A stretch of 64,000 bases of DNA, taken from contig CALODL010000010.1 in NCBI GenBank assembly GCA_942492115.1, positions 124,001-188,000 of the forward strand. The letters run 5' to 3'. A program made the translations under genes and the position numbers. Under the pieces are notes generated by a model that saw only the letters and a program-made list of their open reading frames with translations, was not told where the DNA came from and made no database searches. Positions 11,001 to 18,597 of this stretch are shown here, piece after piece (within the stretch, counting starts at the first letter, position 1; each line of letters opens with the position of its first letter). The stretch is from CALODL01 sp942492115 (lineage in GTDB: Bacteria; Planctomycetota; Phycisphaerae; UBA1845; CAIVHJ01).

Positions 11001-11406
11001 CTCTGGTGGTGCCGATCGGACGATTCGCCTGTGGGATCCGGACACGGGTGAAAACTTGCTACGCATAAGCGAGCACCGTGATCAAGTGAACGATCTCGTT
11101 TTCTCTGCTGACGGGAATTGCATGTGGTCCTGTTCGGGCGACAGAACCGTCAGGATTTGGGACACTCGACCGTTGGGCACCCTCCTTAACGATCGGCGAG
11201 AATACGATTCTGTCAGTGCACGCTTAGAACTCAGGCTGGCAGACTTGTTTGACCAACTCGGCGCCTGGCCTGCCGTGGCCGCTCACATCGAAGACGTTGA
11301 TCACCTGTCCGATCGCGAAAGAGAAATAGCCGGCCAGTTGATTTTGCGAAGGCTGCTCACTAGCGGAGGCGCAGCGCTGGATGTCGACAATGAAATTCGG
11401 CCGTGA
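8008..11406 (+). CDS. Membrane-anchored Ser/Thr protein kinase with C-terminal WD40 propeller
   Basis: A 1132-residue protein. GTG at 8008 overlaps the sigma stop and has AGGAGG seven bases upstream, which fixes the start. The kinase domain (about residues 92-390) has IGEGGMGTVYEAE, VAVKVIRAG, HRDLKPANVL, DFGVAR and GTLAYMSPEQ. A membrane span follows (VTGGILAVLALIIGSIGMA, about residues 410-430), then about 700 residues of WD40 repeats (for example DRTIRLWDPDTG, DRTVRIWDT, FSPDGTWVATGGEDRLVRLW), enough for one or two propellers. The N-terminal half is closely related to the TPR kinase at 220-3411, so the two sigma-kinase units are paralogs with exchanged sensor or output regions. The WD40 region likely binds protein partners; its ligand is unknown. 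Confidence 0.94.
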   Translation: MTPQERARRAWDIFDDVCDLDSAERSRVLGDACGNDAALRHEVESLLEFDGTTPDVDVLEAGRGADALARCLANDGSSENAIEATAFPEHIGDYRIIRRIGEGGMGTVYEAEQDAPKRRVAVKVIRAGMASRHTLKRFQHEFNVLGQLQHPGIAHVYEAGVDATSAGRLPFFVMELIDGLPLDRFANTQNLGILSRLELLARVCDAVQHAHQKGIIHRDLKPANVLVVQDEPSSGRTGSTVDALGQPKVLDFGVARLIDEDLHTVSLHTEGSELLGTLAYMSPEQVRGHPSETDTRSDVYALGVILFQVLAGRLPYNIRHVSVVEAARVICEENPQRLSSIDGRLRGDIELIVNKALSKEPERRYGSAAELAADLRRHIADEPIEARPATTFYHVRKFARRHKGLVTGGILAVLALIIGSIGMAILSAVAFEARKVAEHNASESERAAYRAHIVGAAATLRERDMAAAEKLLMESPVSLRGWEWRLLYSRLDECGASLAVQQPIADIAFSKDGDQLITLLNQPRCIRAWTVSELQPVQHEADEVVHGRLPRRTFQSGFHLRSPQKQTELAAVVEDWPPGVRIAVIPHDARAVSALAAAKDIVADLPPRTWLAFSASGNRMAAYDLRAGGAVWNLRPRQRMMDIPPNPERLNSVVFDDLGSRLLIAAADRSLSMWNVDTGVCEWLQKEAHNDALRDARFSPDGTWVATGGEDRLVRLWEAGTGRLLRTFAGHRSPVRQVRFAPDGGRLASAEPGELRVWDTQADAKAWTLRGHREPVKSLDLSPNRGILASAGDDLRLWDARTGRPLGVMVQSTGEIDRVPLVSFSPDGNRLVFTTVATDPAPPRSTVHVCDLRTGSMTDHDLERRFGRLDDIGHSPDGRLLVVSDGNPALVTILDADTLDIRAEFDASRFAFDTAGGWLALGGKRRVRLVDVRSFEVIREWSVRMSSCITFSPDGRFLVGGAKLQVIDLQTGEIRKLLANERAKVVSVAFAPDGSRLFSGGADRTIRLWDPDTGENLLRISEHRDQVNDLVFSADGNCMWSCSGDRTVRIWDTRPLGTLLNDRREYDSVSARLELRLADLFDQLGAWPAVAAHIEDVDHLSDREREIAGQLILRRLLTSGGAALDVDNEIRP

Positions 11407-11521
11407 TCGAATCGACCATTTTTCATCGACAGTTGGTTCACTACATGTGCACAGAACGGTCCAACGCACCTGCACCGCCCACCCGCGCTGATGGGATGCC
11501 GCCGGCGATTTTGGCGTCGAC

Positions 11522-11668
11522 TTGAACCAACTCGAGTTCCTCCAAGCACTCACGCCCGCACAGCGCCTCGAACGCCACGAGTCCGCGAGACAGTTGGTCC
11601 TCGCACTGCGCCGCGCCGGTCTCGAGAAATATGAAAACGCTCCTGGAACTGCTGAACCGACTGCATGA
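11522..11668 (+). other. Possible short ORF or gene remnant (antitoxin-like)
   Basis: This is an open frame of 48 codons from a possible TTG start, with the peptide pattern LEFLQALTPAQRLERHESAR followed by QLVLALRRAG. The amphipathic composition looks protein-coding and resembles small helical proteins that sit before nucleotidyltransferase-type genes. That resemblance is from memory and is weak. There is no ATG and no good ribosome site, and an in-frame stop lies just upstream, so it is probably a remnant. It overlaps the next short frame in the same direction. Confidence 0.3.
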
Positions 11669-11687
11669 CCATGACGAGTCGGCCTGA
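11631..11687 (+). pseudogene. 18-codon remnant resembling the start of a nucleotidyltransferase-like gene
   Basis: ATG at 11631 opens MKTLLELLNRLHDHDESA and stops. LLELLNRLHDH followed by a hydrophobic strand is typical of the N-terminus of MNT-type nucleotidyltransferases, but here the frame ends immediately. With the preceding short frame it looks like the decayed head of a small two-gene cassette. The rest of 11407-11704 shows nothing else I can name. Confidence 0.25.
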
Positions 11688-11704
11688 AGTAACAACACCC
11701 CCAC

Positions 11705-13930
11705 CTACTTGGGGTCGGGCTCATGGCTGAGGTCGTATGGCAGGCGGTACTCGTAGTCGCCGGCGGTCCAGCTCAGCTCGCCGTGTGCCGTCCGCGACTC
11801 CAAGTCGAGCGTCATGACGGTCGTGTCGCGGCCGAGGTGGGTGACGTCCTCGTTGGAAATGTCGTCTTCCTCGAGAAGGTCGAGCAGCCAGCAGTCGGTG
11901 TACCTGCGCTGGCCCACTGTGTTGCCGAAATTGAATGTCTTCGCGTCGTCTTCATCGAAGTCTCGTGCGAACGAGAACAGCCCAAGATTGTCCGTCGATA
12001 CGCAGGCCTCGTCGACACCCAGGCGATACCAGATCTCGTCGTGCCCCACTTCCTCGGCGGGCCCCCCGGATCCACCCGTCTCATCAACGCATCTCAAGAT
12101 ATCGAACTGCACGTACGTGAGGGTCGTGAAGTACTGCACGTTCATCCAGCACGGAGACTGGTCGCCGTTGTCCGTGCGGTAGACCTCCACGCGATATCGC
12201 CCCGGCGCCAGATCGTTGGCCGAGCCGGTTTGCGTGGTTTGAACGTCGCCCTGCTCGACCGCTGTCCAGGGCACGGCGGTACTGTTGTCGTCGTACAGGC
12301 GCAACTCGAATCCCGGTGAGCTGCACACGCCCTCGACGTGGATGTCGATCTCCGGCGCAGCCCCCTGCTCACCAACGTCGGTGTCGAAGAAGAACCATCT
12401 TGAAGACGTACCAATGGCGCTGTTCGACGTCCAGCTGGCATCCTGGCCTTCGATGTCCCCAGGGGTCAGGCCGCACGGATCCTGCTCGCCACATGCATGC
12501 CGGATGACCTGCGCCGTGTACCCGCCGGTGTCCGTCGGGTCGGTGGCTGCGATCTTGACATAGTACGGCGGCGCAGGGAGACGGTACGTGATGCCTCGCG
12601 GAAAGAATTCCTCGACATCGGCGCCCACCGGCTCGGACAGGTCGCGCGCAGTGTAGACGTCGTAGTGGATCCGCGGAGGCGCCACGATCGTGTAAGTTCC
12701 GGCTTCCTGGATCAGCAGCCACTGCACGCTCCTCGGATACGTGATGGTCCCGCTGTGGGTGAACACGTCGTTGGCCACGACCACAGCCGCATCCAGCGGA
12801 TTGCACAGCGGAGCCCGCCAGTTGAAGTCCGCCAGGATCGGATAGTGGTCCGACACCGGAGTGCCGTCCGGATCGAGCACGGCGTCGCGCAGCACTTCGA
12901 GATGCTGCATGCAGGTCCAGCGCTCCTGTGGCACATTGTGCAGCACATAGTCGTAACGGTTCCCGTCCAGCGGATTGGAGAACGAGGTCTGGTCGCGGTG
13001 GAACGTGCGGCCGTAATCAGTGGGCGGCATCTCGAAACCGTGGCTCTCGACGAACGCGCTGGATGCGCTGCAGGGACCGTCGCCACACGCGAAGAAACCA
13101 CCGGCGGCATCGAAGCGCGGCATCCACTCGCTGCCGTCCGCTTCACCGCCCGCAAGGCACCCGGCACTGCTGCAACCGATACCCTTGATGTTGAGGTCTC
13201 CGATGATGAACGTGCGCTGCCGGTCCCAGTCCGGGATGGCTTCGACCAGCTCGCGAACGTCGGTCATCTGGTTCTCGCGGGTCTCGATCTCGTCAAGCCC
13301 GCCACCACTCTGCAGGTGAGTGAAGAGGACGTTGAACAGCTCGCCGGTTTCGTTGTGAGTAAACCGCGCAGCTGCGACGCCCTTGTTCGCCGAGCAGTCC
13401 TCGAACACGGCGTTGCAATTGAGGTACAACTGGAACCCGATGTCGTTCCAGAATGCCGGATCGTCTTCGTCAGCGTCGTCGCCGACACACTGGGTGAACG
13501 TCAGGTGGTCCTTCGCCTGGTAGTCCGGCTCCGTAAGGTTGAGGCTCGCAAACGGATGGCGCGAGAAGATCATCAGACCGCTGTCCTGGTGCTGATCATC
13601 GTCTTCTTCGTCGATAAAATTGCTGAAGTACGGGTAGGCGCCGCACAGCCCCGACGACAGTGCCCGCTGGGCGCCCACGTCAAACGCTTCGTTGAATACG
13701 ATGATGTCAGCGTCGATCTCGGCGCGTTGCGCGTTGATGCGGTCCGCGATGTACTTGGCCCGGGCCTCGTCGTCAGCGAACACGACATCGTTGACGTCCT
13801 CGCCGTCGGCCACGAACTTCACGTTGTACAGCATCAGCCGGATCGATCGGTTATTCGACGGGTCTTCGCCGCAACTGACGATGAGGGCTGTCAGCAAGGC
13901 AGCCAGGAGTGTGGTTCGGCGCATCGTCAT
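11705..13930 (-). CDS. Exported endonuclease/exonuclease/phosphatase-fold lipoprotein
   Basis: A 741-residue protein. ATG at 13930 has GGAGG ten bases upstream; the lipoprotein signal is LLAALLTALIVSC with Cys near residue 20. The N-terminal 400 residues carry the DNase-I/sphingomyelinase-fold motifs in order: LMLYNVKF (Asn), FNEAF (metal-binding Glu), VLFTHLQSGG (His), IIGDLNIKG, RYDYVLHNV and VSDHYPILADF (Asp-His). It should therefore be a metal-dependent phosphodiesterase acting outside the cytoplasmic membrane on DNA, phospholipid or a similar phosphoester. The remaining 340 residues are beta-rich and resemble pre-peptidase C-terminal modules (GTITYPRSVQWLLIQEAGTY; a second copy near DTDVGEQGAAPEIDI). 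It lies 52 bp after the kinase-thioredoxin gene, probably in one operon. Confidence 0.85.
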   Translation of the reverse strand: MTMRRTTLLAALLTALIVSCGEDPSNNRSIRLMLYNVKFVADGEDVNDVVFADDEARAKYIADRINAQRAEIDADIIVFNEAFDVGAQRALSSGLCGAYPYFSNFIDEEDDDQHQDSGLMIFSRHPFASLNLTEPDYQAKDHLTFTQCVGDDADEDDPAFWNDIGFQLYLNCNAVFEDCSANKGVAAARFTHNETGELFNVLFTHLQSGGGLDEIETRENQMTDVRELVEAIPDWDRQRTFIIGDLNIKGIGCSSAGCLAGGEADGSEWMPRFDAAGGFFACGDGPCSASSAFVESHGFEMPPTDYGRTFHRDQTSFSNPLDGNRYDYVLHNVPQERWTCMQHLEVLRDAVLDPDGTPVSDHYPILADFNWRAPLCNPLDAAVVVANDVFTHSGTITYPRSVQWLLIQEAGTYTIVAPPRIHYDVYTARDLSEPVGADVEEFFPRGITYRLPAPPYYVKIAATDPTDTGGYTAQVIRHACGEQDPCGLTPGDIEGQDASWTSNSAIGTSSRWFFFDTDVGEQGAAPEIDIHVEGVCSSPGFELRLYDDNSTAVPWTAVEQGDVQTTQTGSANDLAPGRYRVEVYRTDNGDQSPCWMNVQYFTTLTYVQFDILRCVDETGGSGGPAEEVGHDEIWYRLGVDEACVSTDNLGLFSFARDFDEDDAKTFNFGNTVGQRRYTDCWLLDLLEEDDISNEDVTHLGRDTTVMTLDLESRTAHGELSWTAGDYEYRLPYDLSHEPDPK

Positions 13931-13982
13931 CTTGACATGACCTCCAGGAATGCATGAGCAACGGGATAATGTCTCATGGATC

Positions 13983-15947
13983 TCATTCGCCGGCGTCACC
14001 GTACAATTCGGTCATGAGCTCTTCGGCGTCGTCCGCGCGACCCTGGGCCAATAGCAGTTGCCTCAGGCGTTCGATGACCGATCGTGTCAGGCTGTGTTCG
14101 AGTCCCGCCCACGCGACATAGGCTTCGATGGACTCACGATACAGCTTTTCGGCCTCGACCAGATCGCCCTGTGCTTCCTTCAACTTGGCAAGGTTGCACA
14201 ACTCTTCGGCGCGCCCGTTGGTCCCGAGAACGCGGCCCTGGACCTCCATGCGCTTACGATGAAGCTGTTCGCGAGCCATTAGATCAGCAGCGGCAAGCGG
14301 CGCACTGGGCATCACCTGACTGTCGGGTGGTCCGCCGAGGGTCTGGTCCAGGGTGCGGACGAGACTCGAAGCACTAAGCGTACCGGCCGCGACGATAACG
14401 CCCTGGCGATCGACCACGACAAGCTTGGGAAACCCACGACTTCTGAGCAGCCGACTAATCGAATTGCTTACATCATAGACCAGTTCCCAATCCAACGTCC
14501 CCTCGCCGGTGAATATGGTCTTGATTTCCTCGACACTATATTTTTTCCCACCCATGGTTTGCGCCACCGTGACGAAGCGAACGCCGGCCTGGCTGTAGCG
14601 CTCATGCACGGCGCTGAGCTCGGCGATCTTCCGCGTCGAGAATGGACAGTTGGCGGCCACCAGGTTGAGCACCGTCGCGGGATGCGCGGTGAACGCGCTG
14701 CTGCCCACCAGTTCGCCATCGAGCGTCGCCGTGGTGAACTTGGGCACCGGATGGCCGATCCGTTCCGTCACAGGCAGTCGAGCTGCCGCCTTGGCCAGGT
14801 CGATTTCCGCCTGGCGCTCCGTTTCCAGACGCAAGGCTTGTTCGCGCTGCGCAGTCTTCTGGGCGCGCTGCACGCGTACGTAAGCCACGCTGACGGTCAC
14901 CAATGCCGCCGTCAGCGCGAGAAAAACAGCGCAGACCGCTACCACCAGCGGTTTGTGCCGGCGGGCCAGGACCTGCAGCTGATACGCGACGCTGGGCGGA
15001 CGGGCGACGATCGCATCGCCGTCGAGATAACGGCGGATATCGGCACCCATCTCGGCCGTGGACTGGTAGCGCCGATCACGATCCTTTTCGAGTGCACGCA
15101 GCACGATCGTTTCGATGTCACCACACAGGGTGTGGTCGACCGTACTCAAGCTGGTCGGTTGCTGCTCGCGAATGGTCCGCGTGCCATCGAAGATCTTGGC
15201 TTTGGATACATCGTATGGCAAACGCCCGGAAAGCAGTTCGTACAACACCACGCCGAGCGAGTACACGTCACTACGCGTGTCGATATCGTTGGGATCAGCG
15301 TCGCACTGTTCCGGACTCATATATTGCAACGTCCCGATGAGCTGTCCGATGTCAGTCTGCAGCGTCGTAATCGCCATGTCGGAATCGGTGCCGCGGGCGA
15401 CGCCGAAATCAATGATCTTCACCTCGCCGTTCGAGTCGACCAGGATGTTGCTGGGCTTCAGGTCACGATGGATGATGCCCTTCTGGTGGCCGTGGTGCGC
15501 TGCGGCACACACATCGAGAAATAACTTCAGACGGGCACGGGCATCGAGATTCTTGTCGTGGGCATATTCCGTGATGGGCTTGGCGTTGCGGATGTACTCC
15601 ATTGCGTAGAACGGCACCGCCCCGCTGCCGTCGTCGTGCGTACCCGCTTCATAGATTTGTGCAACGCCCGGATGACGCAAGCGGGCCAGCAACTGCGATT
15701 CGTATTCAAAGCGCCGCAACGCCGAACGCGACGCGACACCGTGCTTCATGACTTTGACCGCCACGGTCCGCCGCGGTTGCTCCTGACGGGCCTCGTAAAC
15801 GGTGCCCATGCCGCCCGAGGCCAGCACGCGTTTGATGCGATAACTGCCAATCGATTGCGGCGTATGGGTCGCTGCAGGCGCCGAGTGGGTTGCTGTTGGA
15901 TCGGAACGAGAGTCAACGGGCGTGGGACTTGTGTGGTCATCGCTCAT
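13983..15947 (-). CDS. Ser/Thr protein kinase fused to a thioredoxin/TlpA-like domain
   Basis: A 654-residue protein; AGGAGG lies eight bases before the ATG. The kinase domain (about residues 33-300) has LASGGMGTVYEA, VAVKVMKHG, IHRDLKPSNILVD, IDFGVARG and GTLQYMSPEQ. A membrane span follows (LVVAVCAVFLALTAALVTVS, about residues 340-365). After a short coiled linker (QREQALRLETERQAE) comes an AhpC/TSA-TlpA-like domain (about 400-545): IGHPVPKFTTATLDGE, ATVLNLVAANCPFSTRK, VRFVTVAQTMGGKK, RGFPKLVVVDRQGVIVAAG. Its active-site motif is CPFS, one cysteine only. The end (about 575-650) is TPR-like. The architecture suggests a cytoplasmic kinase with a periplasmic redox or thiol-sensing domain, which is inference. 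It is followed by the DNase-I-fold lipoprotein gene. Confidence 0.9.
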   Translation of the reverse strand: MSDDHTSPTPVDSRSDPTATHSAPAATHTPQSIGSYRIKRVLASGGMGTVYEARQEQPRRTVAVKVMKHGVASRSALRRFEYESQLLARLRHPGVAQIYEAGTHDDGSGAVPFYAMEYIRNAKPITEYAHDKNLDARARLKLFLDVCAAAHHGHQKGIIHRDLKPSNILVDSNGEVKIIDFGVARGTDSDMAITTLQTDIGQLIGTLQYMSPEQCDADPNDIDTRSDVYSLGVVLYELLSGRLPYDVSKAKIFDGTRTIREQQPTSLSTVDHTLCGDIETIVLRALEKDRDRRYQSTAEMGADIRRYLDGDAIVARPPSVAYQLQVLARRHKPLVVAVCAVFLALTAALVTVSVAYVRVQRAQKTAQREQALRLETERQAEIDLAKAAARLPVTERIGHPVPKFTTATLDGELVGSSAFTAHPATVLNLVAANCPFSTRKIAELSAVHERYSQAGVRFVTVAQTMGGKKYSVEEIKTIFTGEGTLDWELVYDVSNSISRLLRSRGFPKLVVVDRQGVIVAAGTLSASSLVRTLDQTLGGPPDSQVMPSAPLAAADLMAREQLHRKRMEVQGRVLGTNGRAEELCNLAKLKEAQGDLVEAEKLYRESIEAYVAWAGLEHSLTRSVIERLRQLLLAQGRADDAEELMTELYGDAGE

Positions 15948-16079
15948 GCGCTGGGCCTCCTGAGTGAAATCGCGGCGGCCTGATGCGTTACGAACTCTGC
16001 GATCGGGATCTCCGTCTCATCGTACTCCAACGCCCAGGGCGATGCTACGGATGGCGGCATTTCCGTTGCCATGGACCCA

Positions 16080-17138
16080 TTACGGATGCTCTACGCTTTC
16101 TGGATGAAGATCGATGACGACGATCTCGGGGCGGCACATGAAGCGGAGCCGCGGCGCGTGGTGCCGTTCGAGGCCCGTGCCGCGGGACACGACCAGAGTG
16201 CGGCCGTCGCCGATGTCGGTCACGCCAACGGCCCAGTCGCGCGGCACGTCGGTGCGCGTAGTCAGCGGCCCGATGAACGGCAGTTGCACCTGACCGCCGT
16301 GGGTGTGACCGGCAATGAGCAGGTCCGCGTGAATGTCGCCCAGGGCAAAGTCCGGGCGGTGGCCGAGCACGATGTGAAACTGCTCCTGGGGCGCGACGCG
16401 GGTGTCGGTCGCGCGGGCATCGACGTAGCTGAGTCCGGTCAGCGCAACACGGTCGAGTTGCACCGTGCGGCTCAGAGGAAAGATAGTGACTGGCAACCCT
16501 TCGAATAGAGCCGGCCAGTTCCACGGCGAATCGACGTTGCCGCGCACCGCGAACGTACCCATGGGCGCCGCGATGCCGACGTCCTGACATAGCGTGTTGA
16601 ACTCGGCGTACAACGTCCGCTCGCGCATGGCGTCGCTCTCCTGGATGTAATCGCCGGCCAACAGCAGGAGGTCCGGCGCGAGAGCCATCGCTTCTTCGAG
16701 TACGCGACGTTCGTAGTGTCCGATGATATCGGTCTGGATATCCGCCAGGACCACGACGCGCAACGGGCGCGTGATCTTAGGATGGCGCATCCGGAGATGC
16801 GTGATGTCCAGCCACGTGGGCTCGATATGGTAGGCGTAGATTCCGATTCCAGCGACGAGAACGCCCAGCGTAGCGTGGGCCACCGTGAGGCCTCGGTGCG
16901 GCCACGATAGGACCGCGATTCCAGCGAGCACGACAACGCCGTGGCCGAACAGCACATGGCCCCACAGGCGCATCTGGTCGAAGCTGTCGCGGGCCAGTAC
17001 CGCAGATAACATGACGGCCGCAAGACCGCCGAAGACGATGCCGGCGGCACGGCGACCGAGGTCATTTCGCCGTACCAGCAACCACAAGAGGCCCAGATCC
17101 AGGCCCGTGAGAATGACATTGAACAGGATCGTGCGCAT
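16080..17138 (-). CDS. Membrane-anchored metallophosphoesterase with altered metal-site motifs
   Basis: A 352-residue protein. ATG at 17138 has GAGG eight bases upstream. Four hydrophobic segments in the first 110 residues anchor it, then a calcineurin-like phosphoesterase domain follows (about residues 125-345). Motifs are VVVLADIQTD, LLLAGDYIQ, AVRGNVDSPW, LGHRPDFAL and IAGHTHGGQVQLP. In the YkuE/YaeI family the first is normally D-x-H and the third GNHD; here the histidines are Gln and Val. Loss of these ligands could change the metal or reaction type, although GHTHGGQ and GDY remain. In YkuE/YaeI-like enzymes the substrates are UDP-sugar lipids or phosphodiesters. It is divergent from the gene at 17313. 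Confidence 0.85.
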   Translation of the reverse strand: MRTILFNVILTGLDLGLLWLLVRRNDLGRRAAGIVFGGLAAVMLSAVLARDSFDQMRLWGHVLFGHGVVVLAGIAVLSWPHRGLTVAHATLGVLVAGIGIYAYHIEPTWLDITHLRMRHPKITRPLRVVVLADIQTDIIGHYERRVLEEAMALAPDLLLLAGDYIQESDAMRERTLYAEFNTLCQDVGIAAPMGTFAVRGNVDSPWNWPALFEGLPVTIFPLSRTVQLDRVALTGLSYVDARATDTRVAPQEQFHIVLGHRPDFALGDIHADLLIAGHTHGGQVQLPFIGPLTTRTDVPRDWAVGVTDIGDGRTLVVSRGTGLERHHAPRLRFMCRPEIVVIDLHPESVEHP

Positions 17139-17246
17139 GCTGGTGACCTCATCAACCACCTGATGAACGCCCGACGTGCCCCGACTCCATGGTGCTTGAC
17201 CACCTGACCGCTCGAGCCTGGGCGCCGTCCAGCCATCAGCCCAATT

Positions 17247-17274
17247 TTGCGACGGCCGCGGACTCTGCTAGGCT
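17247..17274 (+). promoter_or_regulatory. Candidate sigma-70-type promoter for the DsbA-like selenoprotein gene
   Basis: TTGCGA (17247-17252) and TAGGCT (17269-17274) are separated by 16 bases, and the -10-like element is 26 bases before the AAGGAG ribosome site at 17301. The match is moderate and is the best in the 174-bp divergent intergenic region. Confidence 0.3.
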
Positions 17275-17312
17275 CTTGTGTGGCAACACTGTTCCAGCGG
17301 AAGGAGTATGGA

Positions 17313-18320
17313 ATGCGGATTGGGCAAGTCATTGCGATCGGAACTGTCGTGCTCCTAGGCCCGGGGTTGGCCGGCGCTCAACAGGCCAAGGATGTGGGCG
17401 TCGCGGCGCGGATGGGCGATCAAAACATCACACTCGCGGAGGTCGATGCCATCGCCATCGGCCAGAACATGAAGCTCGCACAGTCGTTACACGATGCGCG
17501 GGTCAAGGCCCTCGATCAGTTGATCCTGGAACGGGGCCTGGCCGCCGAGGCCGCCACGCAGGGTATCAGCGTTGAGGACCTGATTGCTGTCAAGATCATC
17601 GAGAGTACACCCGACGTCACCGAGGCCGAAATCGAGATGTTCTACAACGGGCGCAAGGCACAGATGCGCGGCCAGACACTCGAACAGATGACGCCGCAGA
17701 TCAAGACCTACCTCAAGACACAAAGCGCCGATAAGGCCCGCAAGGCGCTGCTCGATACGGTCAAGAAGGCAGCAGGCGTCACGGTCGTTCTCGATCCACC
17801 ACGCGCGGAGGTAGTCGTTGCCGCCGCTGAACCCAGCTGGGGATCGCCCGATGCCAGGGTGACCATCGTCGAATACTCGGACTTCCAGTGACCGTACTGC
17901 TCAAGGGTCGGTCCGACCCTTCAGAAGATCAAAGACACGTACGGCGACAAGATCCGCATCGTGTTTCGTGACTTCCCCCTCGGGAACCACCCCAAGGCCA
18001 AACCTGCCGCCGAAGCCGCACTGTGTGCGCATGCCCAGGGCAAGTTCTGGGAGTTCCATGACAAGATCATGGCCAATCAGAGAGCTCTCGAGGAGGATCA
18101 TTTCAAACAGTATGCCGCCGAACTGGAACTCGACATGGATGCCTTTACGACGTGCTTCGGGTCCGGACAGTATCGCAAAGACGTGATGGACGATATTCGC
18201 ACCGGCCAGAAAGCCGGAGTCACCGGTACGCCGGCATTCTTCGTCAACGGCCGCTTCCTGTCCGGAGCCCAGCCGTTCGAAAAATTCCAGGTCATGATCG
18301 ACGAGGAACTGGCCAGATAG
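17313..18320 (+). CDS. SurA/DsbA-like periplasmic thiol oxidoreductase, probable selenoprotein (in-frame TGA = Sec193)
   Basis: A 335-residue protein if TGA at 17889-17891 is read as selenocysteine. ATG at 17313 has AAGGAG six bases upstream. A signal peptide ends near LAGA (residue 22). Residues 25-165 are a helical SurA-N-like chaperone region. The DsbA/thioredoxin_4 domain starts with DARVTIVEYSDFQ. The next codon is TGA, then PYCSRVGPTLQKIKDTYGDK, so the motif is UPYC (Sec193, Cys196) where homologs have CPxC. Downstream, in the same frame, the fold is complete: IVFRDFPLGNHPKA, AAEAALCAHAQGKFWEFHD and the cis-proline motif GTPAFFVNGR. A standard gene caller would report two fragments. The expected role is disulfide exchange or reduction outside the cytoplasm. 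The Sec biosynthesis genes selA, selB, selC and selD are not in the window. The alternative is a nonsense mutation. Confidence 0.88.
17889..17921 (+). promoter_or_regulatory. Candidate bacterial SECIS element (UGA plus hairpin)
   Basis: After the TGA at 17889-17891 there is a perfect 8-bp stem, AAGGGTCG at 17903-17910 with CGACCCTT at 17914-17921, closing the loop GTC. Nineteen bases separate the TGA from the loop, whose first base is G. Opening the top pair gives loop GGTCC, which recalls the GGUC of the E. coli fdhF element. Distance, stem length and loop G all fit what SelB-dependent bacterial SECIS elements need. Confidence 0.75.
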
Positions 18321-18344
18321 GTCAGTCCATGTGCATCATCCACG

Positions 18345-18374
18345 CCGTCCGCCGTGTGCGGGCGGTTTTTTTTT
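18345..18374 (+). terminator. Rho-independent terminator after the selenoprotein gene
   Basis: The stem CCGTCCGC (18345-18352) pairs with GCGGGCGG (18358-18365), with one G-U pair and a 5-base loop, and is followed directly by nine T residues. It lies 25 bases after the stop codon at 18320 and so ends a single-gene transcript that spans the TGA. Confidence 0.88.
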
Positions 18375-18597
18375 GGTACTTCAATAGAATCTGTGGAAGC
18401 TGAATAGCTCTCTTGGCTTCAGGCTCTGGAGCTGCCAGGGGCTCATCGGCGATCGTCTTGTGAATGAAGCATCGCTCGAAGCCCGTAGAGTGTTCTTGCT
18501 TAACACGACGTGCGTGGCCACTCATCACGCACTTGGTGCCCCGTCGCTTCGCAAGTTCCTATGTGCGGCGAACGCTATGGCGTACGATGAACCGCCG

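Noticed and set aside
12497..13957. Forward open frame of 486 codons
   Set aside because: It is antisense to the clear endonuclease/exonuclease/phosphatase-fold gene; Arg/Val-rich composition and no recognisable motif.
17889..17891. TGA as an ordinary stop, giving two separate proteins
   Set aside because: The downstream part has no start codon with a ribosome site before the conserved domain continues. The frame is unchanged, the TGA sits exactly at the reactive cysteine, a SECIS-like hairpin follows, and a terminator closes the joint transcript.
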